Position numbers and translations under genes: made by a program | Assembly (NCBI RefSeq): GCF_027596085.1 | Contig: NC_072466.1 | Location: 23,463,613-23,527,612 of the forward strand | Origin: Anoplopoma fimbria | Taxonomy: Eukaryota; Chordata; Actinopteri; Perciformes; Anoplopomatidae | Direction: 5' to 3' | Length of the DNA stretch: 64,000 nucleotides | Notes under the pieces: model-generated | Databases searched by the model: none | What the model was told of the DNA's origin: nothing | What the model saw: the letters and a program-made list of their open reading frames with translations, nothing else | Shown: piece by piece, positions 10,499-22,700 of the stretch | Numbering within the stretch: the stretch's first letter is position 1 | Layout of the letters: every line of letters begins with the position of its first letter

Positions 10499-12808
10499 GG
10501 GGGGATGAGAGAAAAAAGAAAGAACAAAAAGATTGGTCCGCAGCAAAAAATACAAAATATTTTTTGTATAAAATTCTATTACCATTCAACTGCAAAAAAT
10601 GCATTTTGAGTTCACTGTATAAAAAATAAAATAAAACAATAGCATAATGATCCACACCAACGCGGCTAAATGTACTTCATCCAATAACAGTTAGCTTTGA
10701 ACCGCTTCGCATTATTTTGAGCGGTTTTAACATTTGTGACTTTTAAAAAGAAAAAGGGAACCGGTAACAGTCTTAGCGGATCACCTTAAGTCGTTTGACA
10801 GCAAGTTGAGATCAGTTCATGTGAAAACAGAGACTGGATGTCGGGGGAAAAAAAGAACTCGTTAAAACTTCATCTACTGGTCCAACTGGCTTGCAGAGGG
10901 CCTCGGATGATGAATGACAGTTATGGGCGCCGATGCAACCACACGCACAGTTCTACCATAAAGAAAGGACTGCGTTGAGCCCTGAGGGCTGAGAGCAGGT
11001 CAAAGGGCGTCGTCGTCCGGCTCAAGGTTCAAAAACTGCATTCTCTGGCAGGAGAAGCGTTGTGAACGCCGCAGAGCCAAACGGCGAACGGGGAGGACCG
11101 ACCGTAGCTTAAAAGATAATGATTAAGAAACCTAACCTGCCTTCAGCACTCGTCCACAAACATGAAGTAAGATCAATACAAGTTAACCTTAAGGGAAGAT
11201 AAAAATTAAATAAATTAGTCCATGCGTTATCCAAAACACATCAGAAACGATTTCAGCTGGTAAAAACAAAACAAAAAAAACGAGGAGGGAGGTGAAGCAC
11301 ACAGACCTACGGACGAAGAGGAGGAAGAGACGGCGCTACGCTACACTGTCAAGCAACACGGCACTAGTAGTCACATGCACCATAGTGTCACAGGATTTTT
11401 TTCCCCCTCAATGGACTAAAAAGTGTTGATCCAAACAAAAAAAACAAAACAAAACTGCTAGGGGTGTCACATTTTTGACCAACTCACTGCAAAAAAAGAA
11501 AAGAAAAATGTCTGGGGTACAATAAATGTAATTAAATGGCAGCTTATGCAGCAGTTATATGTGGAATGATCCGGGATCACCCTGGCATGCTCAGACCGGC
11601 GGACCTCTATTGTTTGTGTACAGATTTCTGTATGGGGGGCGGGCGGAAAGAGACAGAGAGGATGGACATTATGTGTGAAATGCTTTGCTGGGCTAACTAA
11701 GCAAAAAAGTGTCCCGATTCATTATTTTTTCCCCCCATTCAGAGAGTGGCCGCAGTCTCGTCACAGTTCCGGGGGGGTCGGAGGTGGGAGAGACCTGCTG
11801 CGAATGCCACAAAGGCTGGTCGGCAGAGGGCATTGTGTGAGGGAGGAGGAGGGGGTGCTCTACTGGAGTGGTACATTCAGCTGGAACCCTGGTCCAGGCT
11901 TTTCTCTAGGGATGTGTACATTCGAAAGACAGGGGGGGGGGTGCTACATTCAGTTTGAACATTTTAACCACTTCATGTGAATGTGGAAACTAGAGAGCTA
12001 AATATGAGCGGAGGGAGGGGAGGGGGTGTTAAGACCCAGAGGCTTCCTATAGAAGGGCACACGGAATAGTTGATTGATTGTCGGTTTCTAAGTAGGAGCA
12101 CAAATGAGTGAACGCTGGTGGGAGTCGGCCTGTTAAAAGCCCAGCAAAGCAGAACGTCTTTTTTTTGTTGTTGTTGTTTGTTTCCCAATAGTGCACTTTA
12201 CAAATCGACCAATGAGCTGAGAACCTTTAATCCAACGTGTGCAACATCGAACAGCGAGTATGGCAATCGAAGGAACTCAAATGTGTCCCGACAAAGCGAC
12301 GACGATTAGAATGGCCAAAAGCTTAACACGACTCATACATTCAATCAGACGTTAGACAAAGACATAAAAGGTCGGCTTTCTATTCTTTCATTCGTACCGT
12401 GAGCAAACAGGTTTTTTAAAGTGCACTCAAAAAAAAAAACTGGTTGTGCTTCATAAATAAATAGATGAGCGAATCGGGTTAGTTTGGTCGAATTTTTGAA
12501 ATTTTGGTGGCGGGGAAACGGATGAGCGGACCGATCTGAGCATGCCAGGGGCCCCGGCCTAGTGGGGGCGGAAGCCTTGTCTGTGGGGGATGAGGGGGGA
12601 TGCCTGCAGGAAGGGGCCGTCGCCTTGGGTGCAGACGGGCGGCCTTGAACGGAGCGTGTTCAATTCCTCTGCATGCACCTCAAGATCACGGCAAGAGTGA
12701 GCTAGAATATCGAAACGGGGAGAAGAGCTTTCATGCAAGAGATCTAAGTCACGGGTACAACAATGCAAACAACTCAAACTGGAGGCTAAGCCGGGGCTCG
12801 CCACCTCG

Positions 12809-12982
12809 TCAGCACCGGGAGACTCTGAACAACGACGGCAGCGGCAGCGGAAGGGGGGAGGAGGAGGAAGAGGAGGGGGAGGAAGAGGACAGGCTCTTCA
12901 GTGGGGGGTGAAGCCGGCCGCAGGAGGGGAGTGTCCCCAAGCGGCCGCCTTTCTTTTTACGCCTCTTCTTCATCCTCGACCC
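12809..12982 (-). other. in-frame open extension after the amd1 stop codon
   Basis: After TGA (12983-12985) the same frame continues for 57 sense codons to TGA at 12809-12811. It begins GSRMKKRRKKKGGR, then a Ser/Pro-rich run. Vertebrate AMD1 is reported to show stop-codon readthrough with a conserved tail that stalls ribosomes; the human tail is about twice as long. Whether this tail is homologous or translated cannot be judged here. Confidence 0.35.
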
Positions 12983-13126
12983 TCAGCTCTGTTGGTTCTG
13001 CTGGCGCCCCTTGGCGTAGCTTGTGAAGACGAAATTGTACTCGTTAAATTGAGCCAGCTGGCGGTCGAGACGCTTGTAGCCGTCCACTTTCTGGGCGGGA
13101 GAAAAGACACTGCGACATTTTGAGCT
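12983..13126 (-). CDS. amd1: amd1 coding exon 9 with stop
   Basis: Residues 289-335 ([20 protein letters not shown] to [12 protein letters not shown]) and TGA at 12983-12985. The reading frame stays open for 57 more codons after the TGA. Confidence 0.96.
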   Translation of the reverse strand, partial: SSKCRSVFSPAQKVDGYKRLDRQLAQFNEYNFVFTSYAKGRQQNQQS

Positions 13127-13649
13127 CTGCAGGGGCAAAAAATAAAAAATAAAAAATGCTTTACTCAGTGGCAACTTTCATTTAAACCCTCAACAAAAGC
13201 AGTATTTTATTTGAAAAAAACCAAAAACAACACAAACCTGATTGACAAAAAGTGTAGTCACAAATTTTCCTGGCTTGAACACATCCACAACCTTGCTGAC
13301 CAGATCGTCGTATGACGTCTGGGAGAGGTTGGTTTCGAAGCTGACGTAGGAGAACTCCGGCTCTGGGGTGATGTGGATGGTCCAGTAAGTTCCCTGCAGA
13401 GGACAACACAAGCAAAGAGAGTCACATTAAAGAGATACGTTTGCAGCAGTTTGGCGCAGCGGGGTAAAAAAATAAATATACAACTCAAGAATCAACTCAC
13501 GTCAGTCTTCATTCCATTCATTGAGTATCCACATGGGTTGAACATTGTGGCATCGATCACAGAACCTGGTATCAGGTCACGAATTCCACTCATCTGCAAC
13601 AAGAGAACTCAATGTCTAAAACTATGCTTCCATCACAACTCCAGAGGGC

Positions 13650-13722
<73 letters not shown>

Positions 13723-16700
13723 CATACACGAGTGACATCACTTGCAGAAACACCATCTTTCATATAGAACTGGTCCATAATGGCTGGATCGAGGTCGCTC
13801 ATCAGAACTTCCAGCGTCTGATCCGCATGCTTGTTCTCCCAGTACTCTGGTAAGTCCAGGGTAAACAGGTACCTGTAGATGCAAGACAGTGACAGGTAAT
13901 TAAACTAAAAGTGTGGGCTTCAATATCATGCTGTAGCTTCCCAGTGGTGTAAGATTTCTCCCAAAGCCCTTTGAAAATTGTTTTCCCACGTGACCTGACG
14001 TGGGTTCCTGCATGATGATTTTCTACATACATACATCAGGGTGTATTACCTATAGTAACATGGCAGCCACTAAATGAGTAAAAATCAGCAGCTTAAATCC
14101 TCGTCCACACACTCTAGTCACAGGTAGAAAAAGCACGAGCGGCAACTTTGTTCGCCAACTTTTCTGTAACCGACGTAGCATTAAAGCATGGTGGAATTGG
14201 CGAGCTAGCTGGTGCGGAGAAGCAGAGGGAACCAGATATGTTGGCTGAGCAATTCACTGCTGTGTGGCAGCCAGGTTAGTTTGGATCCAAAAGTCACACA
14301 ATAACAGAGACAAACTAACCAATTGATGCAGCCGTGGAAAAGCAACCCCTGTGTTCCATGAGGTAAAATTATCGTTTTTGTCAATGCAGTCTTGTGGCTA
14401 TGAACACAGCGATATAACAGACTCCGGTTGCCCTTCAGAAAGAGCTGTCTGACGGCAAGTTAAAGTGGTGAATGTATTCGAAATGTACATACACATAAAT
14501 TGATAATGATTTTTGACATCGCTCCCCTCAAAGCCACTGGACTCCATTGACAAAAAACATAATTGCACCTCGAAAAACACAAAAGTATAAAGAACCCCTC
14601 ATCAAAAACATCCAAACCAACCCTTTCAGTTATTTCAAAAAGTCATTATTCGTAACCTTTTTGATTAGCCAACTTTTGTAACCTAGGTAACTGCTGTGTG
14701 GGTGTTTCCTTTTTAAAAAAAATTAAAAACATGTAAAAATATCGCTGATGGAGTTGACCGTTAAAATCAGGAGAAGGTATGACAGAGTTTATGACGCCAC
14801 AGCAAAAGGAGGTTTTCAAAGAGCTTTCATATAAAGCAGAAAATACCCAGAAAGTAAACTAGACATTTTTCATTATCGTGTAGCAATATCCTGCTGTGGC
14901 TGAAATTATGCAACACGGAAGAAAGCAGCAAACTTTGGCTGCATTTTCATTTACTAGACTAACTTATTTTAGAAGAAAATTCCTATAACATGTTTATACC
15001 ACAACACTGTGTGGGAAAATGCAGTTTGGACAAGTTCGGGAGGTTGTGTGGAGCTTACCAGCAGTCAGAGTTCAAACGTCCCATACAGTAGGCTGCACCA
15101 TCTATAAAGAAGCAAAAGGAAAGAGGTTTGTTTTACAGTAGTTGGCCTTATGGTGGCCGTACACGACACAATCTCAAATATGGGATTGTATCATCGATTG
15201 GGTTTCTAGAGCACAAGGCAGCTTCTTCAGCCTTCCTATTTTACCCAACAGATATGCAAGAGGCTAGAGTCGGGCATTGAGAACTGGTTACAAAAGGAAT
15301 CAGCAAGATTTATTTTATTTAGGTTGCATTTATCGTTTCCTAAACAACTGGCACGCAAGCCTGGGAAAAGTCGTTTGACATGGATTGATTTCACCACAGG
15401 AGAAATATGCAGCTAAGGTAATGAAATGTATCTTTGCCTCACTTTGGGGCAAGGGAAACAATTTACAGACTATCAACATTCAGACTGTTACAATGGTTTG
15501 TAACATTAGTTAAAGCAATTTCCAGGGACACAGTATATTAATATAAGGATGAATAGATTATTAACATACAATTTATATCAGCAATGAAAATAAACTGTAT
15601 GAAACTATTCTAGATTTTCATTATGATTTGTGCAGCCTGAATTTAAAAAGAAAAAAAAAAGTTTTTCTTAACCGGCTGGCTAGTTAGCTAGCTAGTTAGT
15701 TCCACCACGCTTAATGCTACTCCTGTTACCGGAAATTAGCTGAAGAAAGATGCCACTCATCTGGTGATGGTAATGTGCTCTCCTATGCTGTGACCAATGT
15801 TTGTGGATGGAGCATTAAATTGTTAAATCTTTACATATTTAGCAGCTGGCTAGTTATGTAGCTAGCCTGCTAGTTCAACCTTGAGTTAATGCTACACTGG
15901 TTACAGATAATGGGCTAGAAACTGTTGCCACTCATCTGGCGATAGCAATGTGCTTTCCTATGCTGGGACATGTCTAAATGGGTCAACAAATCAAGTTGTT
16001 AAATTTGACTCATTTTGGGGCTGCCTAGTTAGCTAGTTCCACCATGCTTTGATGCTACAGCGGTTACAGATGAAAATGAGCTTAACAAAGTTGCCACCCA
16101 TTTGGCGGGAGCAATGTGCTTCCCTATGGTTTGACAAGAGTGTGTGGATGAAGCATTAAGTTGTGCAATTTTACAAATGTATTTTCAGGAGGGGAAAATG
16201 GAGCCGACACTGGCACTCCAACGCAAAGGTTTTTACGTACTTGGGAAAATTTGGCTGAGAAAGTCCACTTCCTCCTGGAAGTTTCGATGAGGGAACTCTT
16301 GATGGGTGGGCTTCATAAAGTTCTTGCGGGAGTAGAAGAAATTCTGCAGAAAAAGAGCATAGAAAAATGTCAGAGATGAACAAGCTGCTGGCATCAGGTA
16401 ATAATACAATTAAAAACTTAAATGTTATGCCAACACAGTTGATATAAATTTGTAAAACAGACACAAAAAACAGACACACTAAGTAAATAAAATCTTTAAA
16501 ATAAGAAAAGTGAAAAAGGCATCACGTTTTTACATTCGAGAATACATTATAGCTACAGAATAAGACCTGTTTTTACATATACTCAAATACTGGGCATACC
16601 TCGATGGCATCGAAACCGCAGTACTCCCTGGCGAGTTCCAGCAGAGGCACCAGTGCTTGCAGTAAGAGGGTGGTTCCGCATGTCTTCAAAATGAAACGTC

Positions 16701-19700
16701 TCTTGGAGACAAACATGCTACTCTCACTGTGGAAGCAAAAGAAGCACAACACAGCTGTGAAACGTCTGTACTCACTGTCTAATGTATTATACAAAGTTGC
16801 TTATTCTACTCATGTGCTACTTTTTTGTATGTCCACTGAATTTATAGAAAAGGTCTTATCAATGGGTAGGATCATGAGTAAATACAGATGTCAAAAAGAG
16901 AAGCTCAACCAAATATTTGTTTAAACTTGCCACTGGTGGCTTTAACCACATTAATCACAGGGCTGTTGTACAACATACTTGTGTAAGGTAGTCAACCACA
17001 CCCATGTGATACCGACACTGGTTTAAAGATCTAACAGTATTTGTGAATCCTACCTCACCCATAGTATACTGCTTGCAGTCTGTGTTAGACTCGACACATA
17101 AGCAAAGTTGTTTTGACTGTGATAAGAAATAACTTCCTGGCTGCTATGACAACTTGCTTTACCTGCCAGACCTGTTTGAAAACAAGAAAAAGGGACATGA
17201 TCCCCAAAAATCTAAAACACAAATTAGAGTGGATGTTCATTTTTACATAATTATTCTCAATCTCATGGAAAAACATTTAATTGTACAAGTGTTATATCCA
17301 CCTTGGATACAATTCATACAATAAAAGCTATGCAGCTTGTAATGCGTGTGTGGGCCTGTGACCGTCTCTTCACCCGATGACAAAGGCTGTGCTGTGAAAA
17401 GCAAGCGGCTTACAGGTGACCGCTGTCTAATCCCGCCTGCCTTGTAATCGGTTGGGAAAACACAGGACTCACACAGTACTGCATGTAAAAAGACCGGGCA
17501 CTCACCTGAGTATATAAGCTTCCTGCTTGTCAGACTTTGTCACACTTATGATCAAACAATGCACATTCTCCAGAAGTTTGTCCCACTCAAACCTAAAAAA
17601 ATTAAAAATTAAAAAGAGAGAGAAAAAGGAAAAGTTAGCACTTTGACCTTCATTTACTAGATTTGGAATGTTAAATACATGGAAGGAAATCTCAGTACAA
17701 ATTTGAGTGATCCACACACACTGGAAAGAAAGTAGAGTTGTTCTGACCCAGGAGGCAACCTCCAGTTCTAAAAAGTGAAGCCAATGCAGAAGGGCCTTAA
17801 ACTTGAATTCTTTCTCATGGCCATCAGGGGGCGATTCCTCCGGTTGCAAAAAGAATTCTGATTGTATAGAAGTCTATGAGAAAATGACCCTACTTCTCAC
17901 TTGATTTATTCCCTCCGTAAACATTGTAAACATGGGTTTATGGTCTCAATTGCTAGATTCAAGTCTTCTTCAATACCGCATGATATTTGTTTAGTAAATG
18001 ATGGTTTCTTTTAGAGTGAAATAGACCATAAAGACAGGTATGCTTTAGGGCAGGGCTACCTTGTGATTGACAGGTCGCTACCCTACCAGAGCCGTATACA
18101 GCGTCTGTCACTCCTTCGCAGTCAAATATGTGCACTTCCGTTCCCTTTTTGCAAAAAACAAGATTGCGACAGCCAAATTCCAAGAAGGCGGCGGCCAAAA
18201 AAATAAAATAAATAATCAAACTTCTGAGCAGATATCAGGAATCAAACAAGCAATAATCAGAGAGGATTTGGGTTGTTTGGATATTGGCCCCACTTGATCA
18301 TTCCTGGGCAAATCACAGACAAGGGCAAACAACACAGCCAGCACTCTCCTTGGCAACAGCAGGTCTGCCCCCCACCACCTCTCAAACCAACCACCACCCA
18401 ATGGACAGCTGCAGTGCAAATGTATCTGCGTCATGTTTTACACACACACACACACGCACACACGCACGCGCACGCACACACACACACACACACACGAAGG
18501 GCAGCCTGGGCCCATTCACAGGGTCCACAGTAGGAAGACGCCGTTTAGAGAGTCGGTAGTGAGAGACCGTCAGCGCTCAATGGAGAATTTACCAGCAGCC
18601 AGTGTTGCATAGTTCACCCTCTGAGAGATTGGAAGGGGCCTGCAGTAGTCAACGGGCTTTTTCTGGGGAACGAGAAATGTGCCTCGGTGACTTCACAACC
18701 CGTTAGTGCAGGTCCTCTTAACAGGCGGTGACAGAATCGGTCAAGAAGCAGGTGTGAACAGTCAGTCACGTACTCTCTAACTAGTTAAATTACATCCGCC
18801 TGTTTTTGCTGTTCGAAGTTGCATGTAAAGAAAGTTCAGGAAGAAATGTAGGCCATCTTGGCATGACGTCACCAATTCTTACAAGCCTCTGCTACACCAG
18901 TAATACAAAAAAAAAATAATAATAATAATAAAAAAAAAAAAAAAAACAAAATGACGGAGGTTTCGGGTAACCATGTGACATGAAGTGGAAGTAGTAACAT
19001 TTTGAAGCCTTGAATTTGGCATTTTTTGCTATCGCCATCTTGTTTTTGTTTTTTTGGAACCAGAAGTAACACGAGAGGGAGGAGCTAAGTACAATCGAAT
19101 GCTGAATAAGACATTTTAAGGCAACCAAAAGGTTCCTGTTTTTCAACTAAATTAAGTTGTAAAACCAGAAACAAAGAAAACTTCCACATTGGACGAAGCC
19201 ATAGTAGCGACCCCTCACAAGGAAACAACGCCCTAAATAGTTTCCCTCTAAATGGGAACAGTTTACCAAATGAACATTATGCTGTATTGAAGAAGACTTG
19301 AAAAAGGCGATTTATTAACCCCATCTATCCTCTCCTAGCCTGGCTGGAGACACTTTATACATGCCCCCCCAGCTTCATCCACATGGTACCACAACACAAA
19401 TGCTGTTAAAGATGGGAAGTAGCATTGAAATGTTAGAAAGACACGTTGTTTATTTAAGTAATCAGTTAATTCCTACCACATAATTTTGAGCAAACCTGCA
19501 TAATAATCAGTAACAGATATACACACCCCTATTAGCTGCATTTGGTCTCTAGACATTTGCTTGAAACTTTCATAATTTGGATGAAACCACAGACATTTTT
19601 CCAGAGTCGCTGGGTTAAGTGTCTTAAACCAGTCTGACTACATCTGTCATGGATATTGACTAGCTACTGGTCAGTGAATTCTGGCCTTGGACTGTTGAAG

Positions 19701-22700
19701 CACCTCATGTAGATAGAAGCACAGATACCAAACACACAAATAAACCTTTAGGAACACCTCAGACAAATGACTGGGGGACCAAAAAACCCCAATAATCTTG
19801 TCATGCAGCTGGCTAAAAGCAAACAAGCTAGCATTATAGTCCTCTACCCTCATACTTATTGACTGTGGCCTCTAATGAGAGATTAGTAAGTGAGCCTTTG
19901 GAATTTTGACACCTACAGGACTCAACACTATCTTTTTAAAAAAGGACATCAGCTTTTGGTTGAGACACTAAAAATATGGCTGCCATTTTTGTAGCTTACA
20001 GTATACATTTTTTGTCCAGCTCAAAAGATGCCGAGACTCTTTGCTTTTCCATTTTCCCTTTACGTTCCACACCCCCCCCTCACTGCATTTCCCTTTACGT
20101 TCCACACCCCCCCAAATTCAGGTTCACCTGGTGTTGCCGGTTGGTCAGTTCAGACTTTTTTTTTTTACCCCTCAGTCAAACAACTTGATTTGCTCCACCA
20201 TTGTCTCAAACAGATTCCGTGGAACTTGTTGCCAATGGCAACCTGGGATGAAGCAGTAGTATTTAATAGTATTATAAATACAGTGTGCCTACAGTTCAAC
20301 CCTTAGCCCCATTCATAGTGCTAAAATTAGGATGGGTCTTTAGCACGGTGCCTTGTTCTTAATATACATTAAAACTTTGTGACAACAGCAAAGCCTGCAG
20401 CCTCTCCCATCTTTTCCAAGTTTAGCAACAATAAGCTAGTAGAAGTAGAATCAGACAATACTGTGCCAGACTGATCTGACTTATAGACCCCCTCAAGCTT
20501 TTGACTCACTGGTCAAAATGTGGTTACATGCTACATGTTTTGAGAGTGGAAAAAAGTACAGAGCTTAAATCAACCCTTTTCCTACCAATATTGTGTATTT
20601 CGTTTTTTGAAGTAAGTTAACTGGCTGCCTCTTTATACAAATGAGTATAAACCCCCAACAGGTACGACTCATCCTGTTGGAACCATTTAAAAAAAAACAA
20701 AAAAAACAATTTAACTCCTTGATGACATCAGAGCTGTTGCGACGTGCTGGATCATACCAGAGGGACAACGTTACCGTAGACCTGTGTCAGCTCACGTTTC
20801 AGTGTGAAATGCACACCACGGGCTATTTCTGGTCGCTCAGAAGGATCAGATTCTCCTCAGAGAAGAGAGTACCAGAGAGTTTTTTCCATCCATACACCAG
20901 AGACATGGAGCAACAAGATGACAGATTCCTGGAAGGGGGGGGAATAGTGGCATAACTCTAAGTCACTTCAGATAATTCAAGATGTGACGACTTAACATTT
21001 AGATGCAGAGCCAAGGGGACAGTGATACCCACACTGTGTGTGTGTAGAACTAACATAAAGTGGCCTTCAGGAGCGGTTGCAGACTGCTGCAGGGGCCCCG
21101 GTGGAAGGACGGCAGAAGGTAATGTGAGTGAGCTTCACGTTTGTGAATTGGATGCCCTTGTGGACTTATTTGGACATTGGCTGACGTCCAGCAAGAGCCT
21201 GATCCACGACAGCGTCCCTCCTGAGCCGCTAATCTGCCCTCTGGTTGTAAATTAATACCGGGCCTCATTCACCCGAACGGCCACACACACACACACACAC
21301 TTTCCTTAAACACGACCTCTAGAGATCTGATGGCTAATGGCCACAAAAGTCACCCCGTGGCGTGGAGCAGTTTGGGACTTGAACCTTGCCAGAGGCCATT
21401 CCATTGATAGTATAGTAGTGCTGTGAAAGGTGGGGTCAAGCGGGTCGTTAAGAGAGAAAGTTGACTGGTTGTTGTCATTGGTTTGTTTATAAAAAAATAA
21501 AAACCCAGCTGTTGCCAGTATCAACTCCAGTTGCTCTACACTCACACTGAAGGATCAACAACCACCTGAACGAATAGGTTAAAAAGCAGCAAAACACTGC
21601 CCGCAGCATTAACTGTAATCCACTGATGCCTGACTTTGTTCCTACTTTGGCACAAGATCATAAGAGTCTGTTGCAACACCCTTCTTAACCAGGTTTTTCT
21701 CTGAATGTCCCATCGCCCAGGGCCAGACATGAACAGCCAAGTGTCTCTAAGCAAATCACAGTAGGGGACCCCTCTAACCAATCAGAGGAGGGGAGGAGAG
21801 CCTACGGCCCGGAACGTGAGGGGGGCTTGTTTTAAGAGAACCCTCATGAGAAATAAAGGCTTCACGTTACAATAAGCCATGTGATCTCAAACACCCCCCA
21901 AAAAAACAACAGAAAAACCCCAAAACAACAACAACCCTGCTCACTCAGCGTCTCTGATCATAACCATCATGTGAATTCACCGACTCCACTCTCGTAGTTG
22001 CAAACAAGTAGACCCGGTTCAGCAGAAACCAACATGCGGAGGGCTGCGGAGGGATCTGACCCGGGCCGTGGTGAGGCAACACGCGGAGACGACGGGGACC
22101 GCATGCGTGACGTCTTACGCGAGGCCGACCCCCCCCCCTCTCTCCCCCCCCTCATGACGCAGACTCATATAGCCTCATTAATCTATAACTCTCCTATAAC
22201 ATCACCTCATCAGAGCCCGTCCACGTAAAGACAGGAGCGTCGCGTGTTTCAGCACTTTGCTGTAACGTTGACGTCATGAAATCAAACGACCCAATGCGGG
22301 GCAGTAAACTGCGTGCGCACCCACGGGGGGGGGGAGGAGAGAGGAGAAGGAGGAGAGGAGGAGAAGGAGGCTGGATACAGCCTAGTGTTGACAGATACGT
22401 TCAGCTTACGACAGAGCCTCGTGTGAAGCCTAACACTCACTGTGTGTGTGAGTGCGTGTGTGTATGTGCGTGTGTATGTGTGTGTGTGTATGTGTGTGTG
22501 CGTGTATGTGTGTGTGTGTATGTATATATGTGTATATGTGTGTGTGTGTGTGTGTGTATGTATATATGTGTGTATATGTGTGTGTTTTCTCTCCCTGGAA
22601 GTAGCCAGAGTTAGCTAGCGTCAACTGTTAGCCGTGGCCGGGCTGACAACCTGCTGTCAGACGGACATTCAACGTCACCACTGTCCCCCGTACAGGTGAG

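Larger units (their letters stand above)
10150..12982 (-). other. amd1: probable amd1 3' UTR (about 2.8 kb)
   Basis: No ORF with homology. It runs from the amd1 TGA to the AATAAA at 10167-10172. On the sense strand it starts with a C/T-rich stretch (12841-12892) and has a T27 run (10472-10498) near the 3' end. Unlike the surrounding introns it has no recognisable dispersed repeat. Mammalian AMD1 also has a long 3' UTR with alternative poly(A) sites. The extent is inferred. Confidence 0.55.

Noticed and set aside
12559..12804. 81-aa ORF downstream of amd1 considered as the readthrough tail
   Set aside because: It is in a different frame from the amd1 stop codon; the in-frame extension is 12809-12982.
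13373..13735. 120-aa plus-strand ORF ending in Cys-Val repeats
   Set aside because: Antisense to amd1 exons 7 and 8 intron/exon sequence and the TG tract.
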